DNA of 64,000 nucleotides from Bacteroidaceae bacterium (GCA_017622815.1 JAGAQH010000020.1:1-64000), one strand, 5' to 3'. Positions 23,529 through 33,121 are shown, counted from the first letter of the stretch. Notes: generated from the sequence alone by a model not told the origin. Program-made: numbers and translations.

Positions 23529-23674
23529 TTTTCTGTATCTCTTATTACAAGTTTACATGCTTAATCCCGTACAAATATACAGATAATTATTGGATTCTTC
23601 TATTCATTATATAATAATATTCCTGACGTCTGACCCGTTTGTATAACAGCAGTAAACTACAATAGAGAACGACA

Positions 23675-24604
23675 TCAATGGAACAGGAAGCGCCTTACCC
23701 TGCCGGTATACTCCGCCGGATACTTGTAATAGGAAAGGGCATGCGTGACACCTTCCGGAAGCCAGATGTCCTTGGGGCCGGGATGGGCGTTATGCAGAGG
23801 ATGCACCATCCACGTGGGTACGAAGGTGTCGGCATCGCCGTGAATGAAGAGCATGGGACGGCGGCATTCGGTTACCTGTTGCAAAGCACTGGCCTCGGTG
23901 AAACTCCAGCCGTACAACATCTTGCATAAAAGAGAAGAGGTATGAAGAATGGGGAACGGAGGCAGGGAGAACTGGGCCTGCAGTTCGCCCGTGAACTCGT
24001 CCCATGCACTGGTGTAGCCGCAATCTTCCACGAAACGAGTGACACTGGAGGGCAAACCGTCCTCTGCGGAAAGCATCATGGTGGTGGCGGCACCCATGGA
24101 TATGCCATGCACCACGATGGGGGCATGAAACAGGCTGTCGGCTATACCGCACCAGCGCAGGACATCCAGGCGGTCAAGCCACCCCATACGGATAGACTCC
24201 CCGTCGCTCTGTCCATGGGCATGGAGGTCGGGCAAGAGGATGTTGCATCCCAGGTCGTGATGGTACATATAGCCCAGATGCATCATGTCTATGGCACAAT
24301 TACGGTAGCCGTGCACCAGTACTGCCGTAGCAGGCGAAGCACTCCCCGACAGATAATAGGCATGCAGGCGACGGCCGTCCTCACTGAGGATGAAAGTATC
24401 CCGAAGGACTCCGTTAGCGCGTATGGAATCCATCCACCCTGCAGCCCATGGGTAATAATGCTCCACCCTCTGCCATGCCTGTTCCTCCGTCCATGCCGTG
24501 TGTCTGCGTGCCAGGGCAAAGTCCAGCATATAGAACGATGCGCCGAGCACTGCAATGCAGAGCACAACGGCAAGCAAGAGGATATATCGCCAGAGTCTGC
24601 TCAT
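23675..24604 (-). CDS. Membrane-anchored alpha/beta hydrolase
   Basis: 309 residues. One N-terminal TM helix (about 7-28) anchors a periplasmic hydrolase domain. The triad is visible: oxyanion HG (98-99), nucleophile Ser169 in GISMG, Asp259 in HGDADTFVP, and His288 in VTHAL. This resembles the BAAT/YqiK-like 'alpha/beta hydrolase of the serine aminopeptidase S33' group in Bacteroidetes. The substrate could be an ester of a lipid or carbohydrate. It follows the DUF5009 gene by only 4 bp, so the two are almost certainly cotranscribed and may deacylate and acylate related glycans. Confidence 0.88.
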   Translation of the reverse strand: MSRLWRYILLLAVVLCIAVLGASFYMLDFALARRHTAWTEEQAWQRVEHYYPWAAGWMDSIRANGVLRDTFILSEDGRRLHAYYLSGSASPATAVLVHGYRNCAIDMMHLGYMYHHDLGCNILLPDLHAHGQSDGESIRMGWLDRLDVLRWCGIADSLFHAPIVVHGISMGAATTMMLSAEDGLPSSVTRFVEDCGYTSAWDEFTGELQAQFSLPPFPILHTSSLLCKMLYGWSFTEASALQQVTECRRPMLFIHGDADTFVPTWMVHPLHNAHPGPKDIWLPEGVTHALSYYKYPAEYTGRVRRFLFH

Positions 24605-24608
24605 AGCA

Positions 24609-25724
24609 TCAGATCTTTACAAAGACGCGTGCCTTGTACATGGCCCTTAGGATAAAGAATATGATAAGGTAGTTGCCGAAGGCGAGCCACACGTTGTACC
24701 AGTCCTGAAGATAGGGTTGCAGGCCATAACTGACGGATTGTACCACACTACGGAAATTGACAACCTCGCCAAGCATATAGGCCACTATGGAGTTGGTGCC
24801 GTATATCTTCAGCCATGACAGGCCCCTACTCCACCCCTTTACGTCCACCAGCCAATAGAAGAAGGCCATAAGCGCCCAACACCAGCCTCCGGAAATCAGA
24901 GTCATGCTGGTGGTCCACAGGTGTTTGTTGACGGGAGCGTGCATACTGTGCAGATAGCCCAGCACAAGCAGGGCAAAGGCAATCACCGCCAGACGCAGGG
25001 CGGTAAACCGGCGATTGTCGCCACCGGCCTTTATTACCTGTCCGGCAAAGGTGCCGAGCATGACGGTGACACCGAAGGTGAGGCTGCTCCACACCCAAGT
25101 ATAGTGATACCAGTGGGAAAAGTGCCACTGACCCTGCTCGTCCCAATAGACACCGTCGCGCCAACGTCCCAGCACCGCCTTGTCCACCATTTCGGCAAAG
25201 TTGCCCTCGGCAGTATAGTTGCCGCAGAAGTGCATGGGCAGCCAGTAAATGAGCATAAGCAGGCAGGTGGCCACAATCTGTGCGCGAAGAGAGAGGTGGA
25301 GCATCAGCACCGAGGCAATGAGATAGCCTGACGCTATGGCCTGGAGCGTGTTGCTATAGAAACGGAACATCTGCGGGTCGAGCCCCAGAAGATTGCCCTG
25401 CACCACCATACCGAGGATGAAGAGGATGACGAAGCGCTTCAGTATCTTGCGGTAGATGGGCCACTTTGTTTCTGCAGTCCTGTACTTGGAGAAGGCAAAT
25501 GGCATGGAGGCTCCAGCCATAAAGAGGAACAGGGGCATGACCATGTCCCACAGGTGCAGGCCTTCCCAATCGGCATGGGAGAACCACCGGCCAATGGTCT
25601 TGACCCAGGGGGCGTCCACACGGGCACATATCTGCATAAGCACAGGTTGGAAGAAGACGAGAAGAAAGAGGTCGAGACCACGGAGTATGTCCAGTGACTC
25701 TATACGTTTGAAAGATTGTTGCAT
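24609..25724 (-). CDS. DUF5009 / HGSNAT-like acyltransferase membrane protein
   Basis: 371 residues with about ten TM helices. The N-terminus MQQSFKRIESLDILRGLDLF and the following GLHLWDMVMPLFLFMAGASMPFA are typical of the heparan-alpha-glucosaminide N-acetyltransferase-like family (DUF5009/DUF1624), which moves acetyl groups across the membrane to sugars. The candidate catalytic His is in WEGLHLWD. The frame stays open upstream to 25856, but that part is the CTATAG repeat array translated as Tyr/Ser repeats, so I start at 25724. It forms an operon with the hydrolase below. Confidence 0.88.
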   Translation of the reverse strand: MQQSFKRIESLDILRGLDLFLLVFFQPVLMQICARVDAPWVKTIGRWFSHADWEGLHLWDMVMPLFLFMAGASMPFAFSKYRTAETKWPIYRKILKRFVILFILGMVVQGNLLGLDPQMFRFYSNTLQAIASGYLIASVLMLHLSLRAQIVATCLLMLIYWLPMHFCGNYTAEGNFAEMVDKAVLGRWRDGVYWDEQGQWHFSHWYHYTWVWSSLTFGVTVMLGTFAGQVIKAGGDNRRFTALRLAVIAFALLVLGYLHSMHAPVNKHLWTTSMTLISGGWCWALMAFFYWLVDVKGWSRGLSWLKIYGTNSIVAYMLGEVVNFRSVVQSVSYGLQPYLQDWYNVWLAFGNYLIIFFILRAMYKARVFVKI

Positions 25725-25740
25725 GGTGAAATGGGTATAA

Positions 25741-25822
25741 GAGTTATAGGAGCTATAGAATCTATAGAGTCTATAGGATATATAAGAACTATAGGAACTA
25801 TAGGAGCTATAGAATCTATAGC
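25741..25822. repeat. CTATAG-type tandem array
   Basis: Repeated variants of TATAGGAGCTATAGAATCTA in the spacer between carB and the DUF5009 gene. The same unit type precedes the four-helix gene at 13012-13140. Confidence 0.75.
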
Positions 25823-25840
25823 TTATTCTTTTAGAACATA

Positions 25841-25866
25841 GAAGGCCCGGCATCACCGGGCCTTCT
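25841..25866. terminator. Terminator after carB
   Basis: GAAGGCCCGG pairs with CCGGGCCTTC around a CATCAC loop, 36 bp after the carB stop. Confidence 0.7.
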
Positions 25867-25902
25867 GTTCTTTAGTCATTCAACTATTGTATTGCCTCCG
25901 GT

Positions 25903-28900
25903 CTACTCATACTCCTGCCAAGCCTTGGTCTGAATGTCTGCCAGTGGCATACGGCAGAAGGCCTCGATGAAGGCACTGGCCAGACGGGCATTGGTAATGA
26001 GGGGTATGTTGTGGTCGATAGCACCACGGCGGATGCGGTAGCCGTTGGTCTTTTCGCGCTTGGTATGATCCTTGGGCACATTGACGATGAGGTCGAACTT
26101 GTGCTGTGAAATCATGTCCATGATGTTCAGCATGTCGGTCTTGGTCTCCTTCTCGTCGGGCCAGCATACGGGAATGGCCTTGGCATTGTTGTCGTTAAGG
26201 AAACGTGCAGTGCCCTCGGTGGCATAGATGGTGTAGCCGGCCTTGCACAGAGCCTGAGCGGCATCGAGCAGGGAGGCCTTCTCCTTGGTACCGCCACTGG
26301 AGAGCATTACGCCCTTGTCCTTGGAAGGAATCTTGTAGCCGGTGGAAATCATGGCATTGAGCAGAGCCTCCTCAAAGCTGTCGCCCAAGCAACCCACCTC
26401 GCCGGTTGAACTCATGTCCACGCCCAGAATGGGGTCGGCAGGAGCAAGACGGTTAAATGAGAACTGGCTGGCCTTCACACCGATGCGGTCGATATCGAAG
26501 ACACTGCTGTCGGGCTTGCGATAGGGAGCGTCGAGCATGATGCGTGTGGCTGTCTCGATGAAGTTGCGCTTCAGCACCTTGCTGACGAAGGGGAACGAGC
26601 GGCTGGCACGGAGGTTGCACTCGATAACCTTCACGTCGCGGCCCTTGGCCAGATACTGGATATTGAAGGGACCTGAAATGTTCAGTTCCTTGGCGATGGC
26701 ACGTGAGATACGCTTGATCTGGCGTGTAGTGGCGAAAGAGATCTGCTGGGCAGGGAAGCACATGGTGGCGTCACCGCTGTGCACACCGGCAAACTCCACA
26801 TGCTCGGAAATGGCGTACTCCACGATCTCACCGTTCTGTGCAACGCCGTCAAACTCTATCTCGTTGGTCTCGGTCATGAACTCGGAGATAACCACGGGGT
26901 ATTCCTTGCTCACCTCGCTAGCTGCTGCCAGGAAGCGCTCCAGTTCCTCGTCGTTGTGACAGACGTTCATGGCTGCACCTGAGAGGACATAGGAAGGACG
27001 AACCAATACGGGATAGCCAACCTGGTCGATGAACTTCTTCACATCGTCCATGCTGGTAAGGGCACTCCAACGGGGCTGGTCGATGCCCAACTGGTCGAGC
27101 ATGGCACTGAACTTGCCACGGTTCTCGGCGCGGTCAATGCTGACAGGGTTGGTACCCAATACGGGGACAGCCTGGCGGAAGAGTTTCATGGCCAGATTGT
27201 TGGGAATCTGTCCGCCCACGCTGACGATAACACCGCTGGGGCTTTCCAGGTCAATGACATCAAGTACGCGCTCGAAACTCAGTTCGTCGAAGTAGAGGCG
27301 GTCGCACATGTCATAGTCGGTGGAAACGGTCTCGGGGTTGTAGTTTATCATTATGCTCTTGTAGCCGAGCTTGCGTGCTGTCTGAATGGCATTAACTGAA
27401 CACCAGTCGAACTCTACACTTGAGCCGATGCGATAAGCGCCTGAACCAAGGACAATTACACTCTTGGAGTTGTTGTAGTAGTTGACATCATAACCCTCGC
27501 AGGCATAAGTCATGTAGAGATAGTTGGTGAGATCGGGATGCTCGCTTGCCACGGTGGGGATACGCTTCACTGCAGGCAGGATGCCCATCTTCTTGCGGTA
27601 CTTGCGCACCTGAAGGTTCTGGCGCTCCATGTTGCCCTCGCAACCCTTGAAGACACAACGTGCTATCTGGAAGTCACTGAAGCCCATGGCCTTTGCCTGA
27701 CGGAGTTCGTCCAGAGGAACCTCCTCCACAGAATTATACTTCAGAAGGTTGTGCTTCATGTCCACGATGTTCTTCAGACGGGACAGGAACCAGATGTCTA
27801 TCTTTGTCAACTCCTCGATACGCTCCACTGTATAGCCATCCTCCAGAGCCTGGGCAATGGCAAAGATGCGCATGTCGGTGGGGTTTGCCAACTCCTCGTC
27901 GAGGTTGTCGAAGTGCAGATGGTCGTTGCACACGAAACCGTGCATGCCCTGACCAATCATGCGGAGACCCTTCTGGATGATTTCCTCGAAGGAGCGGCCG
28001 ATGCTCATTATCTCGCCCACAGACTTCATGCTGGAACCGATCTTGCGGCTTACGCCGGCAAATTTGGTGAGGTCCCAACGGGGTATCTTGGCAATGATGT
28101 AATCCAACTGGGGTGCTACATAGGCACTATTGGTGGTGCCCATCTCGCCTATCTGGTCGAGAGTGTAGCCCAAGGCTATCTTGGCAGCAACGAAAGCCAG
28201 GGGATAACCTGTTGCCTTTGATGCAAGAGCAGAAGAACGGCTCAGGCGGGCATTGATTTCAATGATACGATAGTCGTTGGTCTCGGCATTGAAAGCATAC
28301 TGGATGTTACACTCGCCCACGATATTCAGGTGGCGCACACACTTGACGGCAATGTCCTGAAGCATGGCAACCTGGTCTTCGCGCAGAGTGCAGGTGGATG
28401 CCACAACGATACTCTCGCCGGTGTGGATGCCCAGGGGGTCGAAGTTCTCCATGCCGGCCACGGTGAAGCAGTGGTCGTTGGCATCGCGGATGACCTCAAA
28501 CTCTATCTCCTTCCATCCCTTCAGACTCTCCTCAACGAGAACCTGGGGGGCAAAGGTGAAGGCGCTCTCGGCTATCTCCTTGAACATTTCCTCGTCCTTG
28601 CAGACACCGCTGCCCAAACCTCCGAGGGCATAGGCGCTACGGATCATGACGGGATAACCTATCTCGCGTGCTGTGGCAATGGCGTCCTCTATGTTCTCGC
28701 AAGCCTTGCTTACGGGAGACTTCATGTCTATCTTGTTCAGTTCCTTTACAAAAAGGTCGCGGTCCTCAGTGTTCATGATGGCCTCCACACTGGTACCCAG
28801 AACCTCCACGCCGTACTCCTTGAGAGTGCCGTTGAGGTAGAGTTCTGTACCACAGTTGAGTGCGGTCTGTCCACCGAATGCCAACAGAATACCGTCAGGA

Positions 28901-29139
28901 CGTTCCTTCTTTATCACTTCGGTAACGAAATGTGCGTCTACCGGCTGGAAATAAACCTTGTCGGCTATACCTTCGCTTGTCTGGATGGTGGCCACGTTGG
29001 GGTTTATGAGAACAGACTTGATGCCCTCCTCGCGCAGAGCCTTCAAAGCCTGTGAACCACTGTAGTCAAACTCGCCTGCCTGACCTATCTTCAAGGCACC
29101 ACTTCCCAATACGAGAACTTTCTTGAGTTGCTTTTTCAT
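25903..29139 (-). CDS. carB: Carbamoyl-phosphate synthase large subunit
   Basis: 1078 residues, full length for CarB. It uses ammonia from the small subunit, bicarbonate and two ATP to make carbamoyl phosphate for pyrimidines and arginine. The N-terminal half has the first ATP-grasp unit (VLVLGSGALKIGQAGEFDYS, later IRSAYALGGLGSG), followed by the oligomerisation region. The second ATP-grasp unit starts near 565 (VIVLGSGAYRIGSSVEFD) and contains VRPSYVLSGAAM. The C-terminal MGS-like allosteric domain begins around 935 and includes MLSSGGTKEKASLLDAAQAL. No carA lies next to it in the window. The gene has a long leader with a hairpin terminator. pyrD and pyrK are 30 kb away. Confidence 0.98.
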   Translation of the reverse strand: MKKQLKKVLVLGSGALKIGQAGEFDYSGSQALKALREEGIKSVLINPNVATIQTSEGIADKVYFQPVDAHFVTEVIKKERPDGILLAFGGQTALNCGTELYLNGTLKEYGVEVLGTSVEAIMNTEDRDLFVKELNKIDMKSPVSKACENIEDAIATAREIGYPVMIRSAYALGGLGSGVCKDEEMFKEIAESAFTFAPQVLVEESLKGWKEIEFEVIRDANDHCFTVAGMENFDPLGIHTGESIVVASTCTLREDQVAMLQDIAVKCVRHLNIVGECNIQYAFNAETNDYRIIEINARLSRSSALASKATGYPLAFVAAKIALGYTLDQIGEMGTTNSAYVAPQLDYIIAKIPRWDLTKFAGVSRKIGSSMKSVGEIMSIGRSFEEIIQKGLRMIGQGMHGFVCNDHLHFDNLDEELANPTDMRIFAIAQALEDGYTVERIEELTKIDIWFLSRLKNIVDMKHNLLKYNSVEEVPLDELRQAKAMGFSDFQIARCVFKGCEGNMERQNLQVRKYRKKMGILPAVKRIPTVASEHPDLTNYLYMTYACEGYDVNYYNNSKSVIVLGSGAYRIGSSVEFDWCSVNAIQTARKLGYKSIMINYNPETVSTDYDMCDRLYFDELSFERVLDVIDLESPSGVIVSVGGQIPNNLAMKLFRQAVPVLGTNPVSIDRAENRGKFSAMLDQLGIDQPRWSALTSMDDVKKFIDQVGYPVLVRPSYVLSGAAMNVCHNDEELERFLAAASEVSKEYPVVISEFMTETNEIEFDGVAQNGEIVEYAISEHVEFAGVHSGDATMCFPAQQISFATTRQIKRISRAIAKELNISGPFNIQYLAKGRDVKVIECNLRASRSFPFVSKVLKRNFIETATRIMLDAPYRKPDSSVFDIDRIGVKASQFSFNRLAPADPILGVDMSSTGEVGCLGDSFEEALLNAMISTGYKIPSKDKGVMLSSGGTKEKASLLDAAQALCKAGYTIYATEGTARFLNDNNAKAIPVCWPDEKETKTDMLNIMDMISQHKFDLIVNVPKDHTKREKTNGYRIRRGAIDHNIPLITNARLASAFIEAFCRMPLADIQTKAWQEYE

Positions 29140-29204
29140 CGTTGTATGTTGTATGTGTTATCTTCCGTCCCAACACCATTGCTCACGTCGAAACTGCACT
29201 GCAC

Positions 29205-29254
29205 TAAAAGAAAAGCCATTCATGCCGGCGGCATTTCACCGGGCAGAATGGCCT
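29205..29254 (-). terminator. Candidate attenuator hairpin in the carB leader
   Basis: On the - strand AGAAAGGCCATTC pairs with GAATGGCTTTTCT, enclosing GC-rich inner pairs, and is followed by TTTTCTTTT. It lies 66 bases before the carB ATG and downstream of the promoter at 29351, so transcripts must read through it to reach carB. Confidence 0.6.
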
Positions 29255-29262
29255 TTCTTGTG

Positions 29263-29319
29263 CTATTCCCTTTCCTCTGGACAGAGGAAAACTATATACT
29301 TGCTTTTCTCTTTGAGCAT
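29263..29319 (-). CDS. Possible carB leader peptide (18 codons)
   Basis: ATG at 29319, TAG at 29265-29263: MLKEKSKYIVFLCPEERE. It ends nine bases before the attenuator hairpin starts, and its middle is encoded by a U-rich stretch (TATATAGTTTTCCTCTG). Layout recalls UTP-sensitive attenuation in enterobacterial pyrBI. Translation is unproven and no Shine-Dalgarno is evident. Confidence 0.3.
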   Translation of the reverse strand: MLKEKSKYIVFLCPEERE

Positions 29320-29343
29320 GGAGCGTTCTTACTTTATCGCAGA

Positions 29344-29351
29344 CAAAATTA
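29344..29351 (-). promoter_or_regulatory. carB -7 promoter box (TAATTTTG)
   Basis: TAATTTTG on the - strand matches TAnnTTTG exactly. A TTTC near -33 (29375-29372) is one base off consensus at 20-bp spacing. The predicted start is near 29338, about 200 bases before carB. Confidence 0.6.
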
Positions 29352-29520
29352 TAACATTTTTCCCGATTAAGGAAACATTTCTCCGTCTTTTTTCCCTATA
29401 ATATCCAAATATGCATCTATGGCAAACCATACGGCCACAAAAGTACAGGCATGAAGGGGGGATGACATGAAACAGGACGCCACAAATCACTTTTGCTTTT
29501 CACTTGCAAATACATTTCCA

Positions 29521-29528
29521 TACATTTG
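29521..29528 (+). promoter_or_regulatory. -7 promoter box (TACATTTG) of the TonB receptor gene
   Basis: An exact TAnnTTTG match 42 bp before the ATG. The -33 element is unclear. A TTTTG lies 25 bp upstream. 29140-29569 holds only this promoter and the carB leader. Confidence 0.5.
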
Positions 29529-29569
29529 CCGGCGATAATATAAATATATAAGGAAGGACATTACGTATT

Positions 29570-31828
29570 ATGAGCAAAAGAAGAGCAGCATGCCTACTGT
29601 GGTTGGGACTGACGGCAAGCGTTGCCATGGCACAGGCAGAAGGCAAGGTGATTGACGAGCACGGAGAACCGCTTGTGGGAGCAACCGTGCGATGGGAAGG
29701 CACAAACGTGGGTACCACTACGGACATAAACGGCAAGTTCCACCTGAAAAAGAACGGACATCTGCATGAGATAGTTACCAGCATGATGGGGTACAGGAAC
29801 GACACCACCTGCACGCATAGCGCAAAGTTCCTGGTAATTCGCCTGCAGGAAATAGCGACCGACATGCACGAGACAGAGGTGCTGGGACGCAAGCAGACGA
29901 GCCTGAAGATGTGGCATACGGCAGAGAACAGCGAACTGATTACCGCCGCAGGCCTGAGACATGCGGCATGTTGTAACCTGGGCGAAAGTTTCGTAAGCAC
30001 GGCAGCCGTGGATGTGAACTACACCGATGCTTCCACAGGTGCCAAGCAAATTAAGTTGCTGGGACTCAGCGGAACTTACGTGCAGATGCTCACGGAGAAC
30101 ATCCCCAACTTCCGCACCGTGGCCGCTCCATTCGGTCTTGGCTATGTGCCAGGTCCCTGGATGCAATCCATACAGGTGAGCAAGGGCATTACCAGCGTGA
30201 AACAGGGCTACGAGGCCATGACGGGACAGATAAACATCGAATACCGCAAACCACAGATGCCCGAGGCCGACTGGATAAACCTGAACCTGTACGGCAACAG
30301 CAAGGGGCGCATTGAGGGCAATGCCGATGCCACGTTCAAGATGAAGGACCCTCGTTGGGGTACTACCCTGCTGGTACATTACGACAAGGACCTTACCTCT
30401 CACGACGAGAACAACGACGGTTTCCAGGACATGCCCAAGGCGGAGCAGGTGAACGTGATGAACCGCTGGACCTTCCTTTCCGACACCTACGAGTTCCAGA
30501 TAGGTGCCCGCTACCTGAACGAGAACCGTCATAGCGGCCAGTTGGAGGCAAAGGTACAGAACCCTTACCTCATCCACTTGGAAACAAACCGCGTGGAGGG
30601 TTTCATGAAGAACGGATACATGTGGAGCAACGAGCATGAGAGCAGCCTGGCACTCATACTATCGGGTTCTTACCATTGCCAGGACAACCATTTCGGACTG
30701 AAGCACTACGACGTTGACCAAAGTACGGCATACGCCTCGCTTATATTTGAAAACCAGTGGACACACAGCCACAAGTTGTCAGTAGGCCTTTCCATGAACT
30801 ACGACGGATACAAGCGCCAGCCCAACGACTACCTCAACCAGACATTCGACCTGTCCTTGCTCCACCCCTCGTGCCATGAGATAACCGGTGGCGGATATGC
30901 GCAATACACCTTCACAATCTTCGACGACCACGGACACGACGGCAAGTTCCTCATCCAGCCGGGCATACGTGTTGACTACAGCAACCTGTGGGGCACATTT
31001 GCCACCCCCCGATTACACATGAAATGGACACCCACGGAATGGGTGAACGTGCGTGCCTCTGCAGGCAAGGGATACAGGACTTCCTTCACCCTGGACGAGA
31101 ACAACTACCTTCTGTCAAGTTCGCGACGTGTTGTGATGGATAGCGAGACGCAGCGCGAGGAGGACTGGAACGTGGGAGCTTCCGTAATGTTCAAGCCCAC
31201 CCTGTTCGGCCAGGAACTGAACTTCACGGCCGAGTACTACTACACAGACTTCCAGAAGCAGGCCGTCATAGACATGGACAGAGACCCTCATGCCGTGTAC
31301 ATCTACCAACTGGACGGAAAGAGCCGTTCGCACGTGTTCCAGTTGGAGGCTTCCTATCCTTTCTTCAAGGGATTCAACGCCACACTGGCATACCGCTATA
31401 CCGACTCAAAGACAACCTTCATCGACGCACAGGGCAACAAGGCCCTAAGGGAACGCCCCCTGACATCGCGCTACAAGGCCCTTTGCTCCCTGCAATACAA
31501 GACACCGAAGGACATGTTCCAGTTCGATGCCACCCTGGCACTTAACGGTCCCGGCCGCATGCCGGACCCCTACCAGAAGGCAGACGGAACCATGTCCTGG
31601 GACAAGGAGTATAAGGCCTTCCCCCAACTTAATGCGCAGGTGACATACAATATTCGAAAGAATTTCTCGTTATATATAGGTGGAGAGAACCTTACCGACT
31701 TCACGCAGAAGAATCCCATCATTGCGGCAGACCAGCCATGGGGCAAAGAATTTGATCCCACAATGACATGGGGCCCCATAGACGGATGGATGCTCTATGC
31801 CGGCCTGAGGTTCAATCTGCCGAGATAA
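29570..31828 (+). CDS. TonB-dependent outer-membrane receptor
   Basis: 752 residues. A signal peptide of about 21 residues ends SVAMAQ. A carboxypeptidase-regulatory-like domain follows (about 23-95: GKVIDEHGEPLVGATVRWEG...). The plug domain begins near 115 and includes NYTDASTGAKQIKLLGLSGTYVQMLTE. The beta-barrel fills the rest and ends with the aromatic terminal strand AGLRFNLPR. It imports a substrate across the outer membrane using TonB energy. No SusD partner follows, so it resembles a metal/cofactor-type receptor more than a Sus transporter. The ligand is unknown. The secreted esterase gene 51 bp downstream is probably cotranscribed and may act on the same ligand. Confidence 0.92.
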   Translation: MSKRRAACLLWLGLTASVAMAQAEGKVIDEHGEPLVGATVRWEGTNVGTTTDINGKFHLKKNGHLHEIVTSMMGYRNDTTCTHSAKFLVIRLQEIATDMHETEVLGRKQTSLKMWHTAENSELITAAGLRHAACCNLGESFVSTAAVDVNYTDASTGAKQIKLLGLSGTYVQMLTENIPNFRTVAAPFGLGYVPGPWMQSIQVSKGITSVKQGYEAMTGQINIEYRKPQMPEADWINLNLYGNSKGRIEGNADATFKMKDPRWGTTLLVHYDKDLTSHDENNDGFQDMPKAEQVNVMNRWTFLSDTYEFQIGARYLNENRHSGQLEAKVQNPYLIHLETNRVEGFMKNGYMWSNEHESSLALILSGSYHCQDNHFGLKHYDVDQSTAYASLIFENQWTHSHKLSVGLSMNYDGYKRQPNDYLNQTFDLSLLHPSCHEITGGGYAQYTFTIFDDHGHDGKFLIQPGIRVDYSNLWGTFATPRLHMKWTPTEWVNVRASAGKGYRTSFTLDENNYLLSSSRRVVMDSETQREEDWNVGASVMFKPTLFGQELNFTAEYYYTDFQKQAVIDMDRDPHAVYIYQLDGKSRSHVFQLEASYPFFKGFNATLAYRYTDSKTTFIDAQGNKALRERPLTSRYKALCSLQYKTPKDMFQFDATLALNGPGRMPDPYQKADGTMSWDKEYKAFPQLNAQVTYNIRKNFSLYIGGENLTDFTQKNPIIAADQPWGKEFDPTMTWGPIDGWMLYAGLRFNLPR

Positions 31829-31879
31829 TAACAACAAAGCATATACCTATATATAATATAAAAGAACCGCCACCCGACC

Positions 31880-32968
31880 ATGACCAAGAAGAAAGCACAC
31901 TTCAGGCAGACGATACGATACGGCATACTCACCCTGTGCCTCCTGATATGCGGAAGTGCCGATGGATGGAGCCAGCAACTTCATGCCTACAGGAACCTGG
32001 CTGCCGGAGGATACCATTTCTGGTTCTATTCCCCCGAACCTCCCTCTCCCACCCTGATACCCATGCGCCACGACGACATGGAAATGCAGAGGCGCATAGA
32101 CTTGGAGCAACTCTTCCATGCCAAACCTGCCGAGTGGAAACACTGGAAGGAGAGAGAGGAGGCCAAGCGGATAGAGAAACTGAAACCGTTGGTCATCTTC
32201 CTGCACGGAGCAAGCCTGTGCGGACACGACCTCAGGCAAGTGCTGCGTTACGGCACACTGGATGCCATGGACAGAGGTCTGGAGGTTGATGCCTATGTAC
32301 TCGCACCACAGAATCCGGGAGGAGCTTGGGATCCCGACAAACTGATGAACCTGACGGAATGGGCGTCGCGCACACATCCCGGCATAGACACCACGCGCAT
32401 TTACGTCCTGGGCATGAGTCTTGGCGGATACGGAGCCCTGGACCTGCCTGCCGCATACCCCGACCGCATAGCCGCGTCCATGTCTATATGCGGAGGCGCC
32501 ACAAGCAAGACCATAGGCAACCTGAACAAGGTTCCCCTGTGGATCCTGCACGGCACGGCCGATGTGGCGGTTCCCGTGAATTGCAGCGACCGTGTGGTGG
32601 CGGCCATGAGACGCGACTCCATACCCCAGCGCCTCATATACTCACGTCTGAAAGGCTACAACCATAGCCAGCCATGCCGGCTGTTCTACATGTATGAGAC
32701 ATACGACTGGCTCTTCTCGCACAGGCTTACCGATGCCGGCCGCCCACTGAACAAGGAAATATACATCGGTCCCCGAAACATACCGGACGCATACCGCCGA
32801 ATGGGGCGCAGAGGACAGTTGAAGCCTTCCGGCAACAGAGAGGTCTATGGGCACAGCCATCTTGAAGCCATAGAGTTTGCACACATCCAGGACAGCATCG
32901 CCAGGGCAGACAGCATCGCCGAGGCCCGCAAAGCCGTGCCGAAGTCCACTCCTCTGCTAACAAAATGA
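31880..32968 (+). CDS. Secreted alpha/beta hydrolase (esterase / prolyl-oligopeptidase fold)
   Basis: 362 residues with a signal peptide (TM-like segment about 12-28, cleavage near GWSQQ). Catalytic residues can be read directly: oxyanion HG (109-110), nucleophile Ser180 in GMSLGGYGA, Asp228 in LHGTADVAVP, and His262 in GYNHSQP. The fold matches PHB-depolymerase/feruloyl-esterase-like enzymes of Bacteroidetes. About 90 residues after the catalytic domain are charged and unassigned. It follows a TonB receptor closely. A siderophore- or carbohydrate-ester hydrolase is a fair guess but no more. A strong terminator follows. Confidence 0.85.
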   Translation: MTKKKAHFRQTIRYGILTLCLLICGSADGWSQQLHAYRNLAAGGYHFWFYSPEPPSPTLIPMRHDDMEMQRRIDLEQLFHAKPAEWKHWKEREEAKRIEKLKPLVIFLHGASLCGHDLRQVLRYGTLDAMDRGLEVDAYVLAPQNPGGAWDPDKLMNLTEWASRTHPGIDTTRIYVLGMSLGGYGALDLPAAYPDRIAASMSICGGATSKTIGNLNKVPLWILHGTADVAVPVNCSDRVVAAMRRDSIPQRLIYSRLKGYNHSQPCRLFYMYETYDWLFSHRLTDAGRPLNKEIYIGPRNIPDAYRRMGRRGQLKPSGNREVYGHSHLEAIEFAHIQDSIARADSIAEARKAVPKSTPLLTK

Positions 32969-32994
32969 GCACAGGTCATATAGTTTTAGCACAA

Positions 32995-33040
32995 AGTTCC
33001 TGCCGGGCAAGACTTTTTGATGCCCAACAGGAACTTTTTT
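32995..33040 (+). terminator. Intrinsic terminator after the esterase gene
   Basis: AGTTCCTGCCGGGC pairs with GCCCAACAGGAACT (one mispaired region), followed by TTTTTT. Confidence 0.85.
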
Positions 33041-33121
33041 CATGCCTTCCCTTGGCAGATTGGCAAAAATAGAATAAATTTGCTCTGTTTGCTGTAATAT
33101 ATAACAAGGTACAGGAGAACG

